From positions 1-64,000 of the forward strand of contig JALZUQ010000006.1 of NCBI GenBank assembly GCA_023301465.1: DNA of 64,000 bases, written 5' to 3'. The notes below the pieces were generated by a model. It saw only the letters and a program-made list of their open reading frames with translations. It had not been told where the DNA came from and searched no databases. Of this stretch, positions 54,403-63,526 are shown piece by piece (the stretch's first letter is position 1; each line of letters starts with the position of its first letter). Source of the stretch: Oligoflexales bacterium (GTDB lineage: Bacteria; Bdellovibrionota_B; Oligoflexia; Oligoflexales; JALZUQ01). Made by a program: the position numbers and the translations under genes.

Positions 54403-55125
54403 TCATGGTGTTATTTTTATATTTAGCATAAACCCTTCTCCGTATACTGTTTTGATGAAAACATTTGTGTTCAGTTTTTTTAATGCTGATCTAAGGCAAT
54501 GTAGATGTCTATTTAACGCATTGTCTGTAACGTCTGATTTAGGCCAACATTGTTGTTTTATAGTTTGTCTTTGAACTATTGATTCTTTATTTCTTATGAG
54601 TAGATTTAAAAGTGAGTATTCAAAGGAGCTAAGTTTGTGAGACATTCCCTGAGGGTTCATGATTATGAGAGTCTCCCTGTCAAGAGATAAGTCGCCTATC
54701 TTCGTAATGCTAGATTCTAATTGGTATGTTTTCTTTGCTTTTTTTCTGGCTTTATATCTGGATACCACTTCTATTTTTTGGAGTGGTTTTTGAATAAAAT
54801 CATCTGCTCCAGAAGATAAAGATGGCTCGATATTTTGTATATGGTTTAAAGTTGACATGATGATAATAGGAGTATTTGACCAAAGTATTTTAAGATTTGG
54901 AACCATATTTAATATTTCTTGTTTAGGGGCTATATCTATATCCAGAAAGAAACCCACAGGATTTAGAGTATGTAGTTCATTGTTAAAAGATTTAAGATCA
55001 TAATATGATGTTACCGCTACCCCTAAAAAACTACTAATAAAGTCATGAATAATTGAATTAGAGTCTAAGACGACTAAATCAATGCCCTTTGTTTCACTCA
55101 TGTAATTTATCTTTTTTTTGTTCAT
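54403..55125 (-). CDS. OmpR/PhoB-type response regulator
   Basis: 240 residues. An N-terminal receiver (about 15-135) has a phosphorylatable Asp candidate in FFLDIDIAP (near residue 60) and the Lys in FIQKPLQ; some conserved acidic residues near the N-terminus are replaced (VVLDSN), so phosphorylation may be altered. The C-terminal winged helix (about 145-240) contains SFEYSLLNLLIRNKESIVQRQTI and FIKTVYGEGFML, typical of OmpR DNA-binding domains. No histidine kinase is adjacent; the nearest is at 61.2 kb. Start at 55125 chosen; a second ATG lies at 55101. Confidence 0.85.
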   Translation of the reverse strand: MNKKKINYMSETKGIDLVVLDSNSIIHDFISSFLGVAVTSYYDLKSFNNELHTLNPVGFFLDIDIAPKQEILNMVPNLKILWSNTPIIIMSTLNHIQNIEPSLSSGADDFIQKPLQKIEVVSRYKARKKAKKTYQLESSITKIGDLSLDRETLIIMNPQGMSHKLSSFEYSLLNLLIRNKESIVQRQTIKQQCWPKSDVTDNALNRHLHCLRSALKKLNTNVFIKTVYGEGFMLNIKITP

Positions 55126-55432
55126 CTAATCTCAAAATATTATTTTCAAATAAGAAACTTTATTTATACAGTTATCGGTGTAGTTAAGCCTCTCTTTATT
55201 ATATATTTGGAAGAATTGATTAATGTTCGTAGGCATAGATGAAATATACTATATATATTAGTTAGTTAAGATTGAGTTATAAGAATTTGAAATATTATAA
55301 AATTATATTATTTTATATGAAGCTGCAATTAATTATAGGTTTAAGTACTAACAAGTACTGAATTAATTAGAAATCTTATATAAATATAATGTTTTCCCGA
55401 ATGACTCTCTATCAGTAATTTGGGGGGCATGA
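55126..55432. other. AT-rich intergenic region
   Basis: 307 bases between two divergent genes. It is extremely AT-rich (for example at 55245-55265 and 55290-55320) and holds the promoters of both; TATAAT-like sequences are too many to single one out. No RNA gene or terminator was recognised. A GGGGGG run (55421-55426) just before the ATG at 55433 is unusual and may serve as the ribosome site. Confidence 0.5.
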
Positions 55433-56161
55433 ATGAAAAATTTAATACTAAGCTTAGCGGTTATGATTCTTTCAGCGGCATGTGGTTCAAACGGCAGTAG
55501 TGATCAATCAAAGAATGGCAGCATTGAAGATATTCAATCTAGTGGAGCCATGACTTCAAATGAAAAAGACGAAGCATATTCTGAGAATAACCCTGTTGCT
55601 TCAAAAGGTGTAGAGTTAAGTTCAGACGCTCAGCCTCAAATTGTCCGTTTAGTTCCAGAACAAATCAAAAAACAAATGGTTCTATCAAGTGGTTATTCTC
55701 ATTCGGAAGAAAGTGAGTGGCTTTTTAGTATTTTTCATACTCACTTAGGTGGTCTTGATCATAATATAAAAAAAACTCGCACATTAACAGTGGGAATTAA
55801 TGAGGTGTTAAGTCTTGGTACCATTTCTTTTGCATTCTCAAAGAACCTAGTTCAATTGGAGTTATCTAAGCCTAGAAGTGAGAGATTATTTTTTCAAGAT
55901 GTTGATATTTCGACGGACTTACCCATTGAAGGAAAAGGCTTGGAACAATGGAAAAAGCAGGTAATAGAAATATATTGGAGATTTTTTTCTAGGCCACCTC
56001 TATCTTCAGAATTAGTAGATCTACAGTCAGCATTTTTAGAAATTTATTCGTTTGAATACGCTGATTTTGGGATGGAGAGGTCTGAAGCATATAAAGTCTC
56101 AAAATCATGGATTTTAACATTAACAGTTTTATTTTCTAGTATGGAGTATTGGAACGCATGA
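55433..56161 (+). CDS. Lipoprotein with a DUF1592/DUF1800-like helical end
   Basis: 242 residues. A lipoprotein signal ends in LSAAC (Cys about residue 17), followed by a Ser/Asn/Glu-rich linker. The C-terminal ~80 residues (VIEIYWRFFSRPPLSSEL...SKSWILTLTVLFSSMEYWNA) resemble the helical segment YRRLLGRPPTxxEL...VLxSPEF found in DUF1592- and DUF1800-type exported proteins. No enzymatic motif seen. The stop overlaps the start of the DUF1501 gene (ATGA), so the pair is coupled. Confidence 0.65.
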   Translation: MKNLILSLAVMILSAACGSNGSSDQSKNGSIEDIQSSGAMTSNEKDEAYSENNPVASKGVELSSDAQPQIVRLVPEQIKKQMVLSSGYSHSEESEWLFSIFHTHLGGLDHNIKKTRTLTVGINEVLSLGTISFAFSKNLVQLELSKPRSERLFFQDVDISTDLPIEGKGLEQWKKQVIEIYWRFFSRPPLSSELVDLQSAFLEIYSFEYADFGMERSEAYKVSKSWILTLTVLFSSMEYWNA

Positions 56162-57576
56162 AGAAAATTTCAAAAATAAGGAAGAAAAATAAATTACTTG
56201 AATTAGATCGTCGAGTGTTCTTAGAAAGATCTATAGCTACCGCTTCTTTAATGGCTTTTGGTTTGAGAAGTAATTTGTATGCTGCGGGTGTCGTCCAAAA
56301 AAATACAAGACGCGTGATACAGATTGTCTTAGGCGGAGGGTTTGATAGTGTGCTTTCAACCGATCCATTGGTTGGCAGTAAACACGGAAAATGGATCGGT
56401 TCAACAACAGGTACAGGGAATTCTGAACTATCAATCAACTATGATCCACGTTATAATCCAGATGTTTCATCTGATGTAGCTATATATGATGTAAGAAGCA
56501 AAGCTAATCTTATGGTCGGTGCAGGACTAAAAAATGCATTAAATGCTTTTGGTTCTGTTCCAACTTGCTTTATCAACGGGCTGTATAATCCGATTACGGC
56601 ACATGAACCCGCTCTCAATTATATATTATCTGGAAAGAACACCTTAGATTCAAGAACTCCTGAGTTAAACTACCTTGCAAATATAATAAATGAAGATAAC
56701 CTTATTAGTCAGTTAATTTTAGGCAAAAACACTTCAATTGCTCCTGAAGGTTCTTTGTCAGTACCAGATTTAGTTTCCTTTAAAAAAAGTCTTGCTGGTA
56801 TAAATTTATCAGAACTTGGTGGTCATGAATCGAAAATTAAGGGTGTTCATCTCGATATAATGCAAAAATTAAGGCATAAACTAACAGGCAAACGATTTTT
56901 AAAAAACTACTCTTCAAAGACGGAGTCATGGTTAAACGCAACAGATAGAGCTTCAGAAGTTCTTAAGAAAAACTTTAATACTGGAATTGGGTTAGAGCAG
57001 GATTTTGCATTGAGAGAGAGGTATGGAGTTAAATCAGTTGGAGATGAGTGGTCATTGGGTGCTTTATTATTAGGTGCTTTTCAGTCTATTAAAGTTTCAC
57101 TGGCTAATAATATTATTGTGAATGCCGCTGGTTTTGACACCCATTCAGACCATCTTAAAATACATTTGCCTCTGATGAATAATTTTGCAAAAGCATTGAA
57201 TGCATTGGTAGAAGATCTTTCGTTTCATATTGACCCCCTTACCAATGAACCGTTTATGAATTCAACCACAATTATTATCTCATCGGAATTTACACGAACT
57301 CCAAATTTCAACGAGAGTGCTGGAACAGACCATTGGATGTCAACAAGTGCAATTATTATGGGGGCAGGAGTTAATGATAATGGGAGCGGCCTTGTGGTAG
57401 GTGCAACTGATGACAATGGGTATCCCTTAGGTTGGGAAAATGGAGGTTCCGTTGATTTTCATTCATCCAATAAAATCACACCAGCAGATTTAGCTGCAAC
57501 CGTTCTGGATTCTTTTGGTCAAACAGCTGCGGCAAAAAAAATAAGTCAAAGGAGGATTCATGGAATCTTTAAGTAA
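56158..57576 (+). CDS. DUF1501 family exported protein
   Basis: 472 residues from the ATG at 56158, which overlaps the previous stop. A Tat-like signal DRRVFLERSIATASLMAFG (about 17-35) is followed by a phosphatase/sulfatase-superfamily fold: VIQIVLGGGFDSV, NAAGFDTHSDH, TTIIISSEFTRTPNFNESAGTDHWMSTSAIIMGAGV. The last motif is the DUF1501 hallmark (EFGRTP...GTDH). Members often accompany DUF1800 or cytochrome-like genes in Planctomycetes and Deltaproteobacteria; the substrate is unknown. Middle of a coupled three-gene unit. Confidence 0.87.
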   Translation: MKKISKIRKKNKLLELDRRVFLERSIATASLMAFGLRSNLYAAGVVQKNTRRVIQIVLGGGFDSVLSTDPLVGSKHGKWIGSTTGTGNSELSINYDPRYNPDVSSDVAIYDVRSKANLMVGAGLKNALNAFGSVPTCFINGLYNPITAHEPALNYILSGKNTLDSRTPELNYLANIINEDNLISQLILGKNTSIAPEGSLSVPDLVSFKKSLAGINLSELGGHESKIKGVHLDIMQKLRHKLTGKRFLKNYSSKTESWLNATDRASEVLKKNFNTGIGLEQDFALRERYGVKSVGDEWSLGALLLGAFQSIKVSLANNIIVNAAGFDTHSDHLKIHLPLMNNFAKALNALVEDLSFHIDPLTNEPFMNSTTIIISSEFTRTPNFNESAGTDHWMSTSAIIMGAGVNDNGSGLVVGATDDNGYPLGWENGGSVDFHSSNKITPADLAATVLDSFGQTAAAKKISQRRIHGIFK

Positions 57577-59008
57577 AACTATTTGTATTATGGTTTTTTT
57601 TATCTTTAATATTCCAGTTTACGCTAATTATGTAAATGCTCCTGAAAGCTTTAGGTATATGTCTTTGGTTGTTCGAGATCAGTCTCCGACAGTTTTTGAA
57701 TCAAAGGTATTCTATGAAAATAAAGAAAATTTTAATAAGTTTTTAGAAGAATGGTTGCAATCGAAAGAGCATGATGAAAGGTTAAAGCGTTACTTTCAAG
57801 ATGTTTTTGGTGTTAAAGAAGATGTCTTTATCATGCATTCAGATTTTTTATTAGAAGAAAATCATCATGGTGTTTTACAGTCAAATGCAAAAGACAATGA
57901 TAACGATGGGAAAGAATTAAATGATGGAGTCGATGAAGACGGAGATATTTGTTCTTATGAGAACTCGACATTAATAACAACGGCTTGGTGGTCTAAGGCT
58001 GGTGAGAGTGTCAGAATATGTAATAATTTAAGGTCTTTAGTTGTGAAATCACACAATAGATCAGGAGATGAAACTCGTTGTTACGAAGTAGGATCGAAAA
58101 ATTTTAGCTCTAGAGTTTGCGGGTGTGGTCCAGAGCAAATACTTTGTCTTCCCAAAAAACACTATGAAAATTACAAAAGCTCTATTCGACACGAATTTTC
58201 AGATCGAGCAATATTTGTTGTTAAGAATGATAAAAGTTGGTTTGATTTAATGGGTGGTGATTTTTTCTATGGTAATAAACTGTTATATCATCACTATCTG
58301 TATCTAAGTAAAATTAAGAGTCATGCAGTATTTGATAAAAGCAATTTGTTAACTTCTAATGATATTGTAAGGCTAAAAAATTTAGATTTAGAGAATTCGT
58401 CATATGTCAGTTTTCCTGATGTTTTACCAAATAAAGATTCAGAAGTTGTTTCCCTACATATGGAGTGGGCTGGTTTGTTAACAATGCCTGGTTTTTTAAA
58501 ACAAAATGCTAGTATAAGAAGTAGGTCGCAAGAAATTGTAAACAGTTTTTTATGTAGTACGATAGATAGCCGCCTTAATATTGGTGGAATCTCAGAAGTT
58601 GTAAATCCTCATGTTAGTGACGAATTTAGAAGGCTTTCAAAGACATCTGGGTGTGCTGGGTGCCATGTCCCAATGGATAATTTAGCAACTATTTTTATTA
58701 ATTGGAATGATGAAGGGGTATATAATTATTTAAATTCTAAAGAATCTATAGGCCATTTTTTAGGTGAAACAGGGATAGGTCCTCAATTTTTAGCAAAAAC
58801 ACTTGTTGAAAATGAAATGTTTAATGAGTGCATGGTAAAGAAAGCATGGGAAGGTTTTTCAGGAACAAAGATAGAGACGTTAAGCGAAAAAGAACGAAAG
58901 GTGCTGAAAATCTTTTCACTAGAAGGGCCTAAGAGTCTTTTAGAAAATATATTTAGATCTAAGTCCATTCAATGTATTCGAGGAAATAATGATTCTTGCT
59001 CTGAATAA
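57560..59008 (+). CDS. Exported CxxCH protein, DUF1588/DUF1585-like
   Basis: 482 residues with signal peptide (about 1-22). The start has a perfect AGGAGG site, within the end of the DUF1501 gene. The N-terminal half is not recognised; it has paired cysteines (RVCGCGPEQILC). The C-terminal third has SGCAGCHVPMDNLATIF (the DUF1588-type haem motif normally written CxxCHxxMDPLG), then FLAKTLVENEMFNECMVKKAWEGFSG, which fits the DUF1585 pattern of a Cys-containing helix. One haem c is likely. Third gene of the trio; a hairpin follows. Confidence 0.7.
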   Translation: MESLSKTICIMVFFIFNIPVYANYVNAPESFRYMSLVVRDQSPTVFESKVFYENKENFNKFLEEWLQSKEHDERLKRYFQDVFGVKEDVFIMHSDFLLEENHHGVLQSNAKDNDNDGKELNDGVDEDGDICSYENSTLITTAWWSKAGESVRICNNLRSLVVKSHNRSGDETRCYEVGSKNFSSRVCGCGPEQILCLPKKHYENYKSSIRHEFSDRAIFVVKNDKSWFDLMGGDFFYGNKLLYHHYLYLSKIKSHAVFDKSNLLTSNDIVRLKNLDLENSSYVSFPDVLPNKDSEVVSLHMEWAGLLTMPGFLKQNASIRSRSQEIVNSFLCSTIDSRLNIGGISEVVNPHVSDEFRRLSKTSGCAGCHVPMDNLATIFINWNDEGVYNYLNSKESIGHFLGETGIGPQFLAKTLVENEMFNECMVKKAWEGFSGTKIETLSEKERKVLKIFSLEGPKSLLENIFRSKSIQCIRGNNDSCSE

Positions 59009-59011
59009 ATG

Positions 59012-59047
59012 AGATTCCAGCAATATTTTAAAATATTACTGGAATCT
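59012..59047. terminator. Long inverted repeat between convergent genes
   Basis: AGATTCCAG-c-AATATTTT / AAAATATT-a-CTGGAATCT is nearly perfect over 18 base pairs with no loop sequence. No T run follows on either strand, but its position between two convergent genes suggests a terminator or transcript-stabilising hairpin. Confidence 0.6.
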
Positions 59048-59055
59048 ACTGCTCA

Positions 59056-60435
59056 TTAATGTACTTCTTGATTATTTGATGAAAAGCTCAGATCATTGGG
59101 TAGGTGGGTTCGAGTTAAATCAGGGAAGTCATTAAATTTACTATAAGCACGAGTCATAGAGTCTAATATGATGTCTGTAATATTTAACATCCAACGTAAC
59201 TGGTACTCTGTCTTAATCGTTTTTTGTAATATTTCATATGTTGCCTGCCAATGGCCATCATCTCCTCCATCAGTATGAATATGAGAGCTAAAGAAAGAAC
59301 ACGCTTTTGCTGGGGTTTTTACTCCCCAACTTTTAATGCAGTCTTTTAGGCTTTTTATAAATTCGTGTGGCATAAATGCTGTAATTGCTTCCATGCCTAG
59401 AGGTACTGCTAAGAATAGTAACGGGTCTCTTCGAAACCCACTCATAGACTCTTGAACGCACATAAACTGATAAATTTCTGAATTCGGTGGATTATGATTG
59501 ATGTGGTAGTCTAAGTCTGCCCCTAGAGCACGAAGGTCATTTTCAATCATGACTTCATGGTCAATTTCACCTGAAAGGTGTCGTATATAGTGTGCTCTTA
59601 GTTCAGGGTCTTTTGTAATACCTACAACTTGTCCTAAAAGTCTAGTTGTCCATCTTACATATTGATGTGTATTTGATAAGGTTTCAATATATTGAAGTTT
59701 AGTCAATGTCCCATTTTCTATGCTTTTAACCCAGTTGTTTTTATAGAATATTTGAGTCTTTTCTTTGACTCTATAAATGAGTTCATCTGTAAAATAATGA
59801 TGAGCAGCCCAATTTTGGAGGTCTTTAGGCATTGCTTGAAATGCTCGGTGCATTGCATGATTCACTTCTTGTTGGGATGGTTGAAGCTCATAAGAGTTTT
59901 CATTGTTTGAGTATTTGCGTGGGTTTATGTCTTGCATGAAGTTAGGTTTCATGATTGATGGTGCCGCACTTTCTGGGTTATCATAAAATGAAACGAGGTT
60001 TTTTCTGCCTTGCATTCTTGCGTATCTGCAAGATGTATAAACCAGTAGGCTAAAAAATCCTAATCTTCGGAATTCTTTTTTAACTAGTGCTCTAGTAATA
60101 TAAAAAGAAGATGTGAGCTTGTCTTTTGCTATTTTAGTATGTGTTGAAAAATCACTTTTTTCCGCATCAATATAGGTCAGTGCCCCTAGAATTTCTCCGG
60201 TTTCTTTTGATCTTGATATGAAGTGAACTCCATGTGTGTCATTCTGGTCTATTATTTTATTTTCCTCAAGCCAGTGAACTTCTGTTGTGTAAACATCTTT
60301 GCGTAGCTGTATTAAGTCTTCCGGAAGATCTTCTCCCTTAATCATTTCAACGATTATTCCACTGTCAAGTGGAATACAGCTTTTCTTACGTTTTTGTAAA
60401 TTTGTTGAGCTATTTGTTGTTGTATTTGTTATCAT
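59056..60435 (-). CDS. Fusion of GNAT/N-acyl-amino-acid-synthase-like domain with haem-oxygenase-like diiron domain
   Basis: 459 residues. The N-terminal ~190 residues resemble GNAT acyltransferases of the FeeM/autoinducer-synthase group: LRKDVYTTEVHWLEENK, ILGALTYID, then FYITRALVKKEFRRLGFFSLLVYTSCRYA with an R-x-x-G-like acyl-donor loop. The C-terminal ~250 residues look like a haem-oxygenase-like diiron oxidase/oxygenase: GEIDHE (Glu290, His293), GMEA (Glu349), SSHIHTDGGDDGHW (His385 or His387, Asp392, His395). This ligand set E-H-E-H-D-H fits that family. A joined acyltransferase and oxidase suggests a fatty-acyl product that is then oxidised. Divergent from a LuxR-type regulator. Confidence 0.7.
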   Translation of the reverse strand: MITNTTTNSSTNLQKRKKSCIPLDSGIIVEMIKGEDLPEDLIQLRKDVYTTEVHWLEENKIIDQNDTHGVHFISRSKETGEILGALTYIDAEKSDFSTHTKIAKDKLTSSFYITRALVKKEFRRLGFFSLLVYTSCRYARMQGRKNLVSFYDNPESAAPSIMKPNFMQDINPRKYSNNENSYELQPSQQEVNHAMHRAFQAMPKDLQNWAAHHYFTDELIYRVKEKTQIFYKNNWVKSIENGTLTKLQYIETLSNTHQYVRWTTRLLGQVVGITKDPELRAHYIRHLSGEIDHEVMIENDLRALGADLDYHINHNPPNSEIYQFMCVQESMSGFRRDPLLFLAVPLGMEAITAFMPHEFIKSLKDCIKSWGVKTPAKACSFFSSHIHTDGGDDGHWQATYEILQKTIKTEYQLRWMLNITDIILDSMTRAYSKFNDFPDLTRTHLPNDLSFSSNNQEVH

Positions 60436-60478
60436 AGTACCTACCTAGTTGTTGTTGATTTATACAGATTATTGCCGA

Positions 60479-60494
60479 TCTCATTTGATTGAGA
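60479..60494. promoter_or_regulatory. Inverted repeat in the divergent promoter region
   Basis: TCTCA-TTTGAT-TGAGA (60479-60494) lies between the divergent GNAT-diiron gene and the LuxR-type regulator gene, a plausible operator for that regulator. Motif match only; short inverted repeats are common by chance. Confidence 0.25.
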
Positions 60495-60537
60495 AATACG
60501 GTAATGACTGTAGATGGTCGTTTTTTGGAGGTTTGCG

Positions 60538-61170
60538 TTGAAGCTACTATTGATAGAAGATCACCCTTTAGTACAAATTGGCATTAAATCACTGTTTAAA
60601 AAGAAAAATTGGTCTGATGTTAAAGTGGTTAGTTCAAGTGAAGAAATTGAATCTAGTCTTGAATGTCATTCCATACCGGATTTAGTAATAACGGATATTA
60701 TGTTACCTAATTTTAATGTCTTTGAGATTTTACTTCGTTTAGATTTTGATTTTACAACAACCAAATTAATAGTGTTATCCGCTTTTTTAAATGAATCAAA
60801 TATTAAGGATTCCATAAAATTGGGAGCAAATGGGATTATTGCAAAAGGTGATTCTATGGAAGAAATTGAAAATGGTATTGATATTGTGATAAACGGCCAA
60901 AACTATACATCTCCATCAATTTTAATAAACTTTAAAGGAATGGTCGAATCTAGAGGGCTGTCTTTCTCAATGGATTGCCTTACACCTAGAGAAAAAGAAA
61001 TATTAACTCTATTAGCTAAAAGTCAGTCTATAAAAGAAATTTCTCATTTTTTATCTATTAGTGTTAAGACAGTTGATAAACATAGATCTAATCTTATGAG
61101 AAAACTAGATATTCATACTCAGACAGAGCTGGTTCGTTACGCTATACGTGTTGGTTTAGCGAAGGCTTAG
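60538..61170 (+). CDS. NarL/FixJ-type response regulator with LuxR HTH
   Basis: 210 residues from a TTG at 60538, preferred because GGAGG lies 6 bases upstream; the in-frame ATG at 60514 has no good site and would place the ribosome site inside the gene. The receiver begins KLLLIEDHPLVQIGI, with the phosphorylatable Asp in LVITDIMLPN (near residue 54) and the Lys in GIIAKGD. The HTH is LTPREKEILTLLAKSQSIKEISHFLSISVKTVDKHRSNLMRKL (about 150-192). Complete in both domains. The gene is divergent from the GNAT-diiron fusion and may control it. Confidence 0.88.
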   Translation: MKLLLIEDHPLVQIGIKSLFKKKNWSDVKVVSSSEEIESSLECHSIPDLVITDIMLPNFNVFEILLRLDFDFTTTKLIVLSAFLNESNIKDSIKLGANGIIAKGDSMEEIENGIDIVINGQNYTSPSILINFKGMVESRGLSFSMDCLTPREKEILTLLAKSQSIKEISHFLSISVKTVDKHRSNLMRKLDIHTQTELVRYAIRVGLAKA

Positions 61171-61197
61171 TGTGTTTAAAAAATGCCTTGAGGATTA

Positions 61198-62529
61198 TCA
61201 GTTTCCATGATTTGAGCCTATTGGCAGCGTGATAACAGCTTCACTACCAATATTTACTTTTGAAGAAATATGAAAATTCATATTGTTTTTTCTGCACTCA
61301 CTAATAACAAATCGTAGGCCAATACCGTGGCCATCAATCTTGTCTTTTGAGTATCCTTGCCCCAGGTTTATTTTTGTTACTAACTCTGGTGAAATTCCCG
61401 GTCCATTATCTTTAACTGTGATTTGTGCTCTGCCATTTGCTAAAATAACTGTAGAGAGTGTTATTTCCCTTTGAATTGGGTGACTCAGTAAGGAATCTCG
61501 AGAGTTTTTAATTAAATTATAAATAATACAGAAAAGAGAGCCTGATCTTTCTTGAAATTCATAGTTATTAGTTTTATTTTCAATCTTAAACTCTATTCCG
61601 CTAGACCTTACCATCGCACCAATAATGGTTTCTATGTCTTGTAGAAAAGAATCTAAATTATATATGCGTATTGTTGCTTTATGACTAGAGCTTAGGTCGT
61701 TTAAAACTAGATTAACAATACGTTTTAACTGGCTTATTGTTTCATTATGGCATTTTTTAAACTCAGGATCTGTGATGGAGTATGCTAACCCATCTAGTAC
61801 AAACAATAAGTTGCCAATTTCATGAGAAATGAACTTAAGATTTTCACCTAATATAGCGTCACTCCTAACTTTTTCTAGAGCAGCTAATGATTTTTGTTCA
61901 TTAATTGTGGATTGATATTGCTGTATTTCAGCTTTTTTACGTTTTGATATTTCTTTTATCCAGTAATTTTCCCCAAGTCGATGAATAATGGGTATGCTAC
62001 CCATTCCAAAGAGATAAAATATTTTTTCAAAAAAAGTTGCGTCTTTAGCTAGGTATTGTAAGAGTATCGTTCCAGTGGTGTAGCCTACAATGAAAATTAA
62101 ATTACGATTTGAACTGTTAAAAGTATCTGATTGAGAGGCTAGTAATATAATTGTCCAAATGGTCAAAAAAGCTGGGATAGAAGGCTTGAATAAAAGCATT
62201 AAAGAGGCATCTATCAAAATAATGTTGATACACCATCTTATCGTGTCAAATAAGTCGCTCCTTGTGGAAATTTTTTTATTGAATATGCTGATATTTTTAA
62301 TGTGTTGAGTGGTTAAAATATTTAACGCTATTGTGATAATCCCAAGAATTCCGATTGTTACTTTAGATGGAGTCCAGCTAAAATAACAAATATAAAAAAG
62401 AGCACAACCAGTTCCCATAAGTGGTAATATGAATTTGGTGGTAAGTGCCTTGTGGTATAGTATTATCTGTGTTTTTTCTTCTTCAGTGAATTCACTCAGG
62501 TAGACTTTGTTGTTTTTAATAATGCTCAT
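61198..62529 (-). CDS. Membrane-bound sensor histidine kinase
   Basis: 443 residues. About six transmembrane helices fill the first ~190 residues, without a clear extracellular domain. The H-box is FISHEIGNLLFVL (His near residue 232), followed by the ATPase domain: N-box IIYNLIKNSRDSLL, G1 DNGPGISPEL, G2 GHGIGLRFVI. All catalytic boxes are present. The H-box differs from the usual HE(L/I)RTPL form. Lies 11 bases after the REC protein gene on the same strand, so the pair is likely one operon; the facing LuxR-type regulator could be its partner. Confidence 0.85.
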   Translation of the reverse strand: MSIIKNNKVYLSEFTEEEKTQIILYHKALTTKFILPLMGTGCALFYICYFSWTPSKVTIGILGIITIALNILTTQHIKNISIFNKKISTRSDLFDTIRWCINIILIDASLMLLFKPSIPAFLTIWTIILLASQSDTFNSSNRNLIFIVGYTTGTILLQYLAKDATFFEKIFYLFGMGSIPIIHRLGENYWIKEISKRKKAEIQQYQSTINEQKSLAALEKVRSDAILGENLKFISHEIGNLLFVLDGLAYSITDPEFKKCHNETISQLKRIVNLVLNDLSSSHKATIRIYNLDSFLQDIETIIGAMVRSSGIEFKIENKTNNYEFQERSGSLFCIIYNLIKNSRDSLLSHPIQREITLSTVILANGRAQITVKDNGPGISPELVTKINLGQGYSKDKIDGHGIGLRFVISECRKNNMNFHISSKVNIGSEAVITLPIGSNHGN

Positions 62530-62540
62530 GAGGGCCCGGT

Positions 62541-63242
62541 TTAGTGAGGTTGATTAGAGAAACCTAAAAGTTTTAAAAGTGCAAACTCCTCTTCTTTATA
62601 TTTCCAGTTATATAAAACTTTCGTTTTAAAGAATATTTTTTTTGACTGAAAGTAGTTAGCGAAGTCAGTAGAATTTAAAATAACGATATTTTTTTCGATA
62701 AGTTGTTTGGTTGATTTAACGATGAGGCCTTTTTTGCTGATTTCTTTTATAGTGAGTTTTTCTGTGGAATTGTCAATCATAGATTCAGCGTTAAGGGTTA
62801 CAAACACTGTTTTATCTTCTGTTTTTAAATGTTTGTTTTTAAGAACATGCATGACTTTATCGTAAAGAGAGTTTAAGTTTATTGGTTTAGTGATGTATTC
62901 AGATACCCCTAAAAAATTTGCTTTGGTGAGATTTTCATGTTCTGTTTGACCGCTTAGAATACATATTTGACTGTCTATTTCAAGTTCTTTTAGGTTCATA
63001 AGAAACTCGAAACCCGTCATATTTGGCATAGATATATCAATTAATAAAATATCAAATTTTTTATCACGGCGAAGTATATTAAGAGCTTCTTGGCCATCTG
63101 CAACAGTTTGAATATGAAGTCCTTTACTTTTAAAAAAAGCATTGAGGATAAAGCGAATCTTTTCTGAATCATCGAGAACGAGAATACGTTTCTGTTCTTC
63201 GGTTTGATCCGTGGATAGTTCGGATGTTGATTTAGAAGTCAT
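62541..63242 (-). CDS. Receiver-domain protein with possible PilZ-like C-terminus
   Basis: 233 residues. A complete receiver (about 18-135): VLDDSEKIRF, phosphorylatable Asp in ILLIDISMPN (near residue 66), Lys in YITKPIN. The C-terminal ~90 residues (VTLNAESMIDNSTEKLTIKEISKKGLIVKSTKQL...) have the strand pattern and ISxxGL motif of PilZ-type domains, but lack the RxxxR c-di-GMP motif. It may act downstream of the histidine kinase, in control of motility or surface behaviour; that is inferred. Confidence 0.75.
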   Translation of the reverse strand: MTSKSTSELSTDQTEEQKRILVLDDSEKIRFILNAFFKSKGLHIQTVADGQEALNILRRDKKFDILLIDISMPNMTGFEFLMNLKELEIDSQICILSGQTEHENLTKANFLGVSEYITKPINLNSLYDKVMHVLKNKHLKTEDKTVFVTLNAESMIDNSTEKLTIKEISKKGLIVKSTKQLIEKNIVILNSTDFANYFQSKKIFFKTKVLYNWKYKEEEFALLKLLGFSNQPH

Positions 63243-63526
63243 TTGTCCTCTTTAGCTTCAATAAAGCATTTATACTATTCACGCTTATCGGGCAGGTCTC
63301 AAAAATAATTAACTTTCGATGCCTTTGAAAGAACTATATGTTTCCCGTTTAAAGCAGGGGGTTGTATGTGGCTTAAGTGTAGAGTAAAGTGATGACAGTA
63401 GCACCATGTTCAAAGAGTTAAATGAGGGTGAGTCGTGTATTTTATGCCCTATACATAATATTAGATTACCCTCCTCAATTACTTTAACCTTTGATTGTAT
63501 TGCCAAATTTTTGCTACCCGCTAAGA
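63243..63526. other. Intergenic region without a supported gene
   Basis: 284 bases upstream of the receiver-protein gene. It holds a likely promoter for that gene. A 65-codon frame on the minus strand (63309-63506) starts with TTG and has no ribosome site; it is not supported as a gene. Confidence 0.4.

Noticed and set aside
63309-63506. Minus-strand frame of 65 codons
   Set aside because: TTG start without a ribosome site and no recognisable features; not enough to call a gene.
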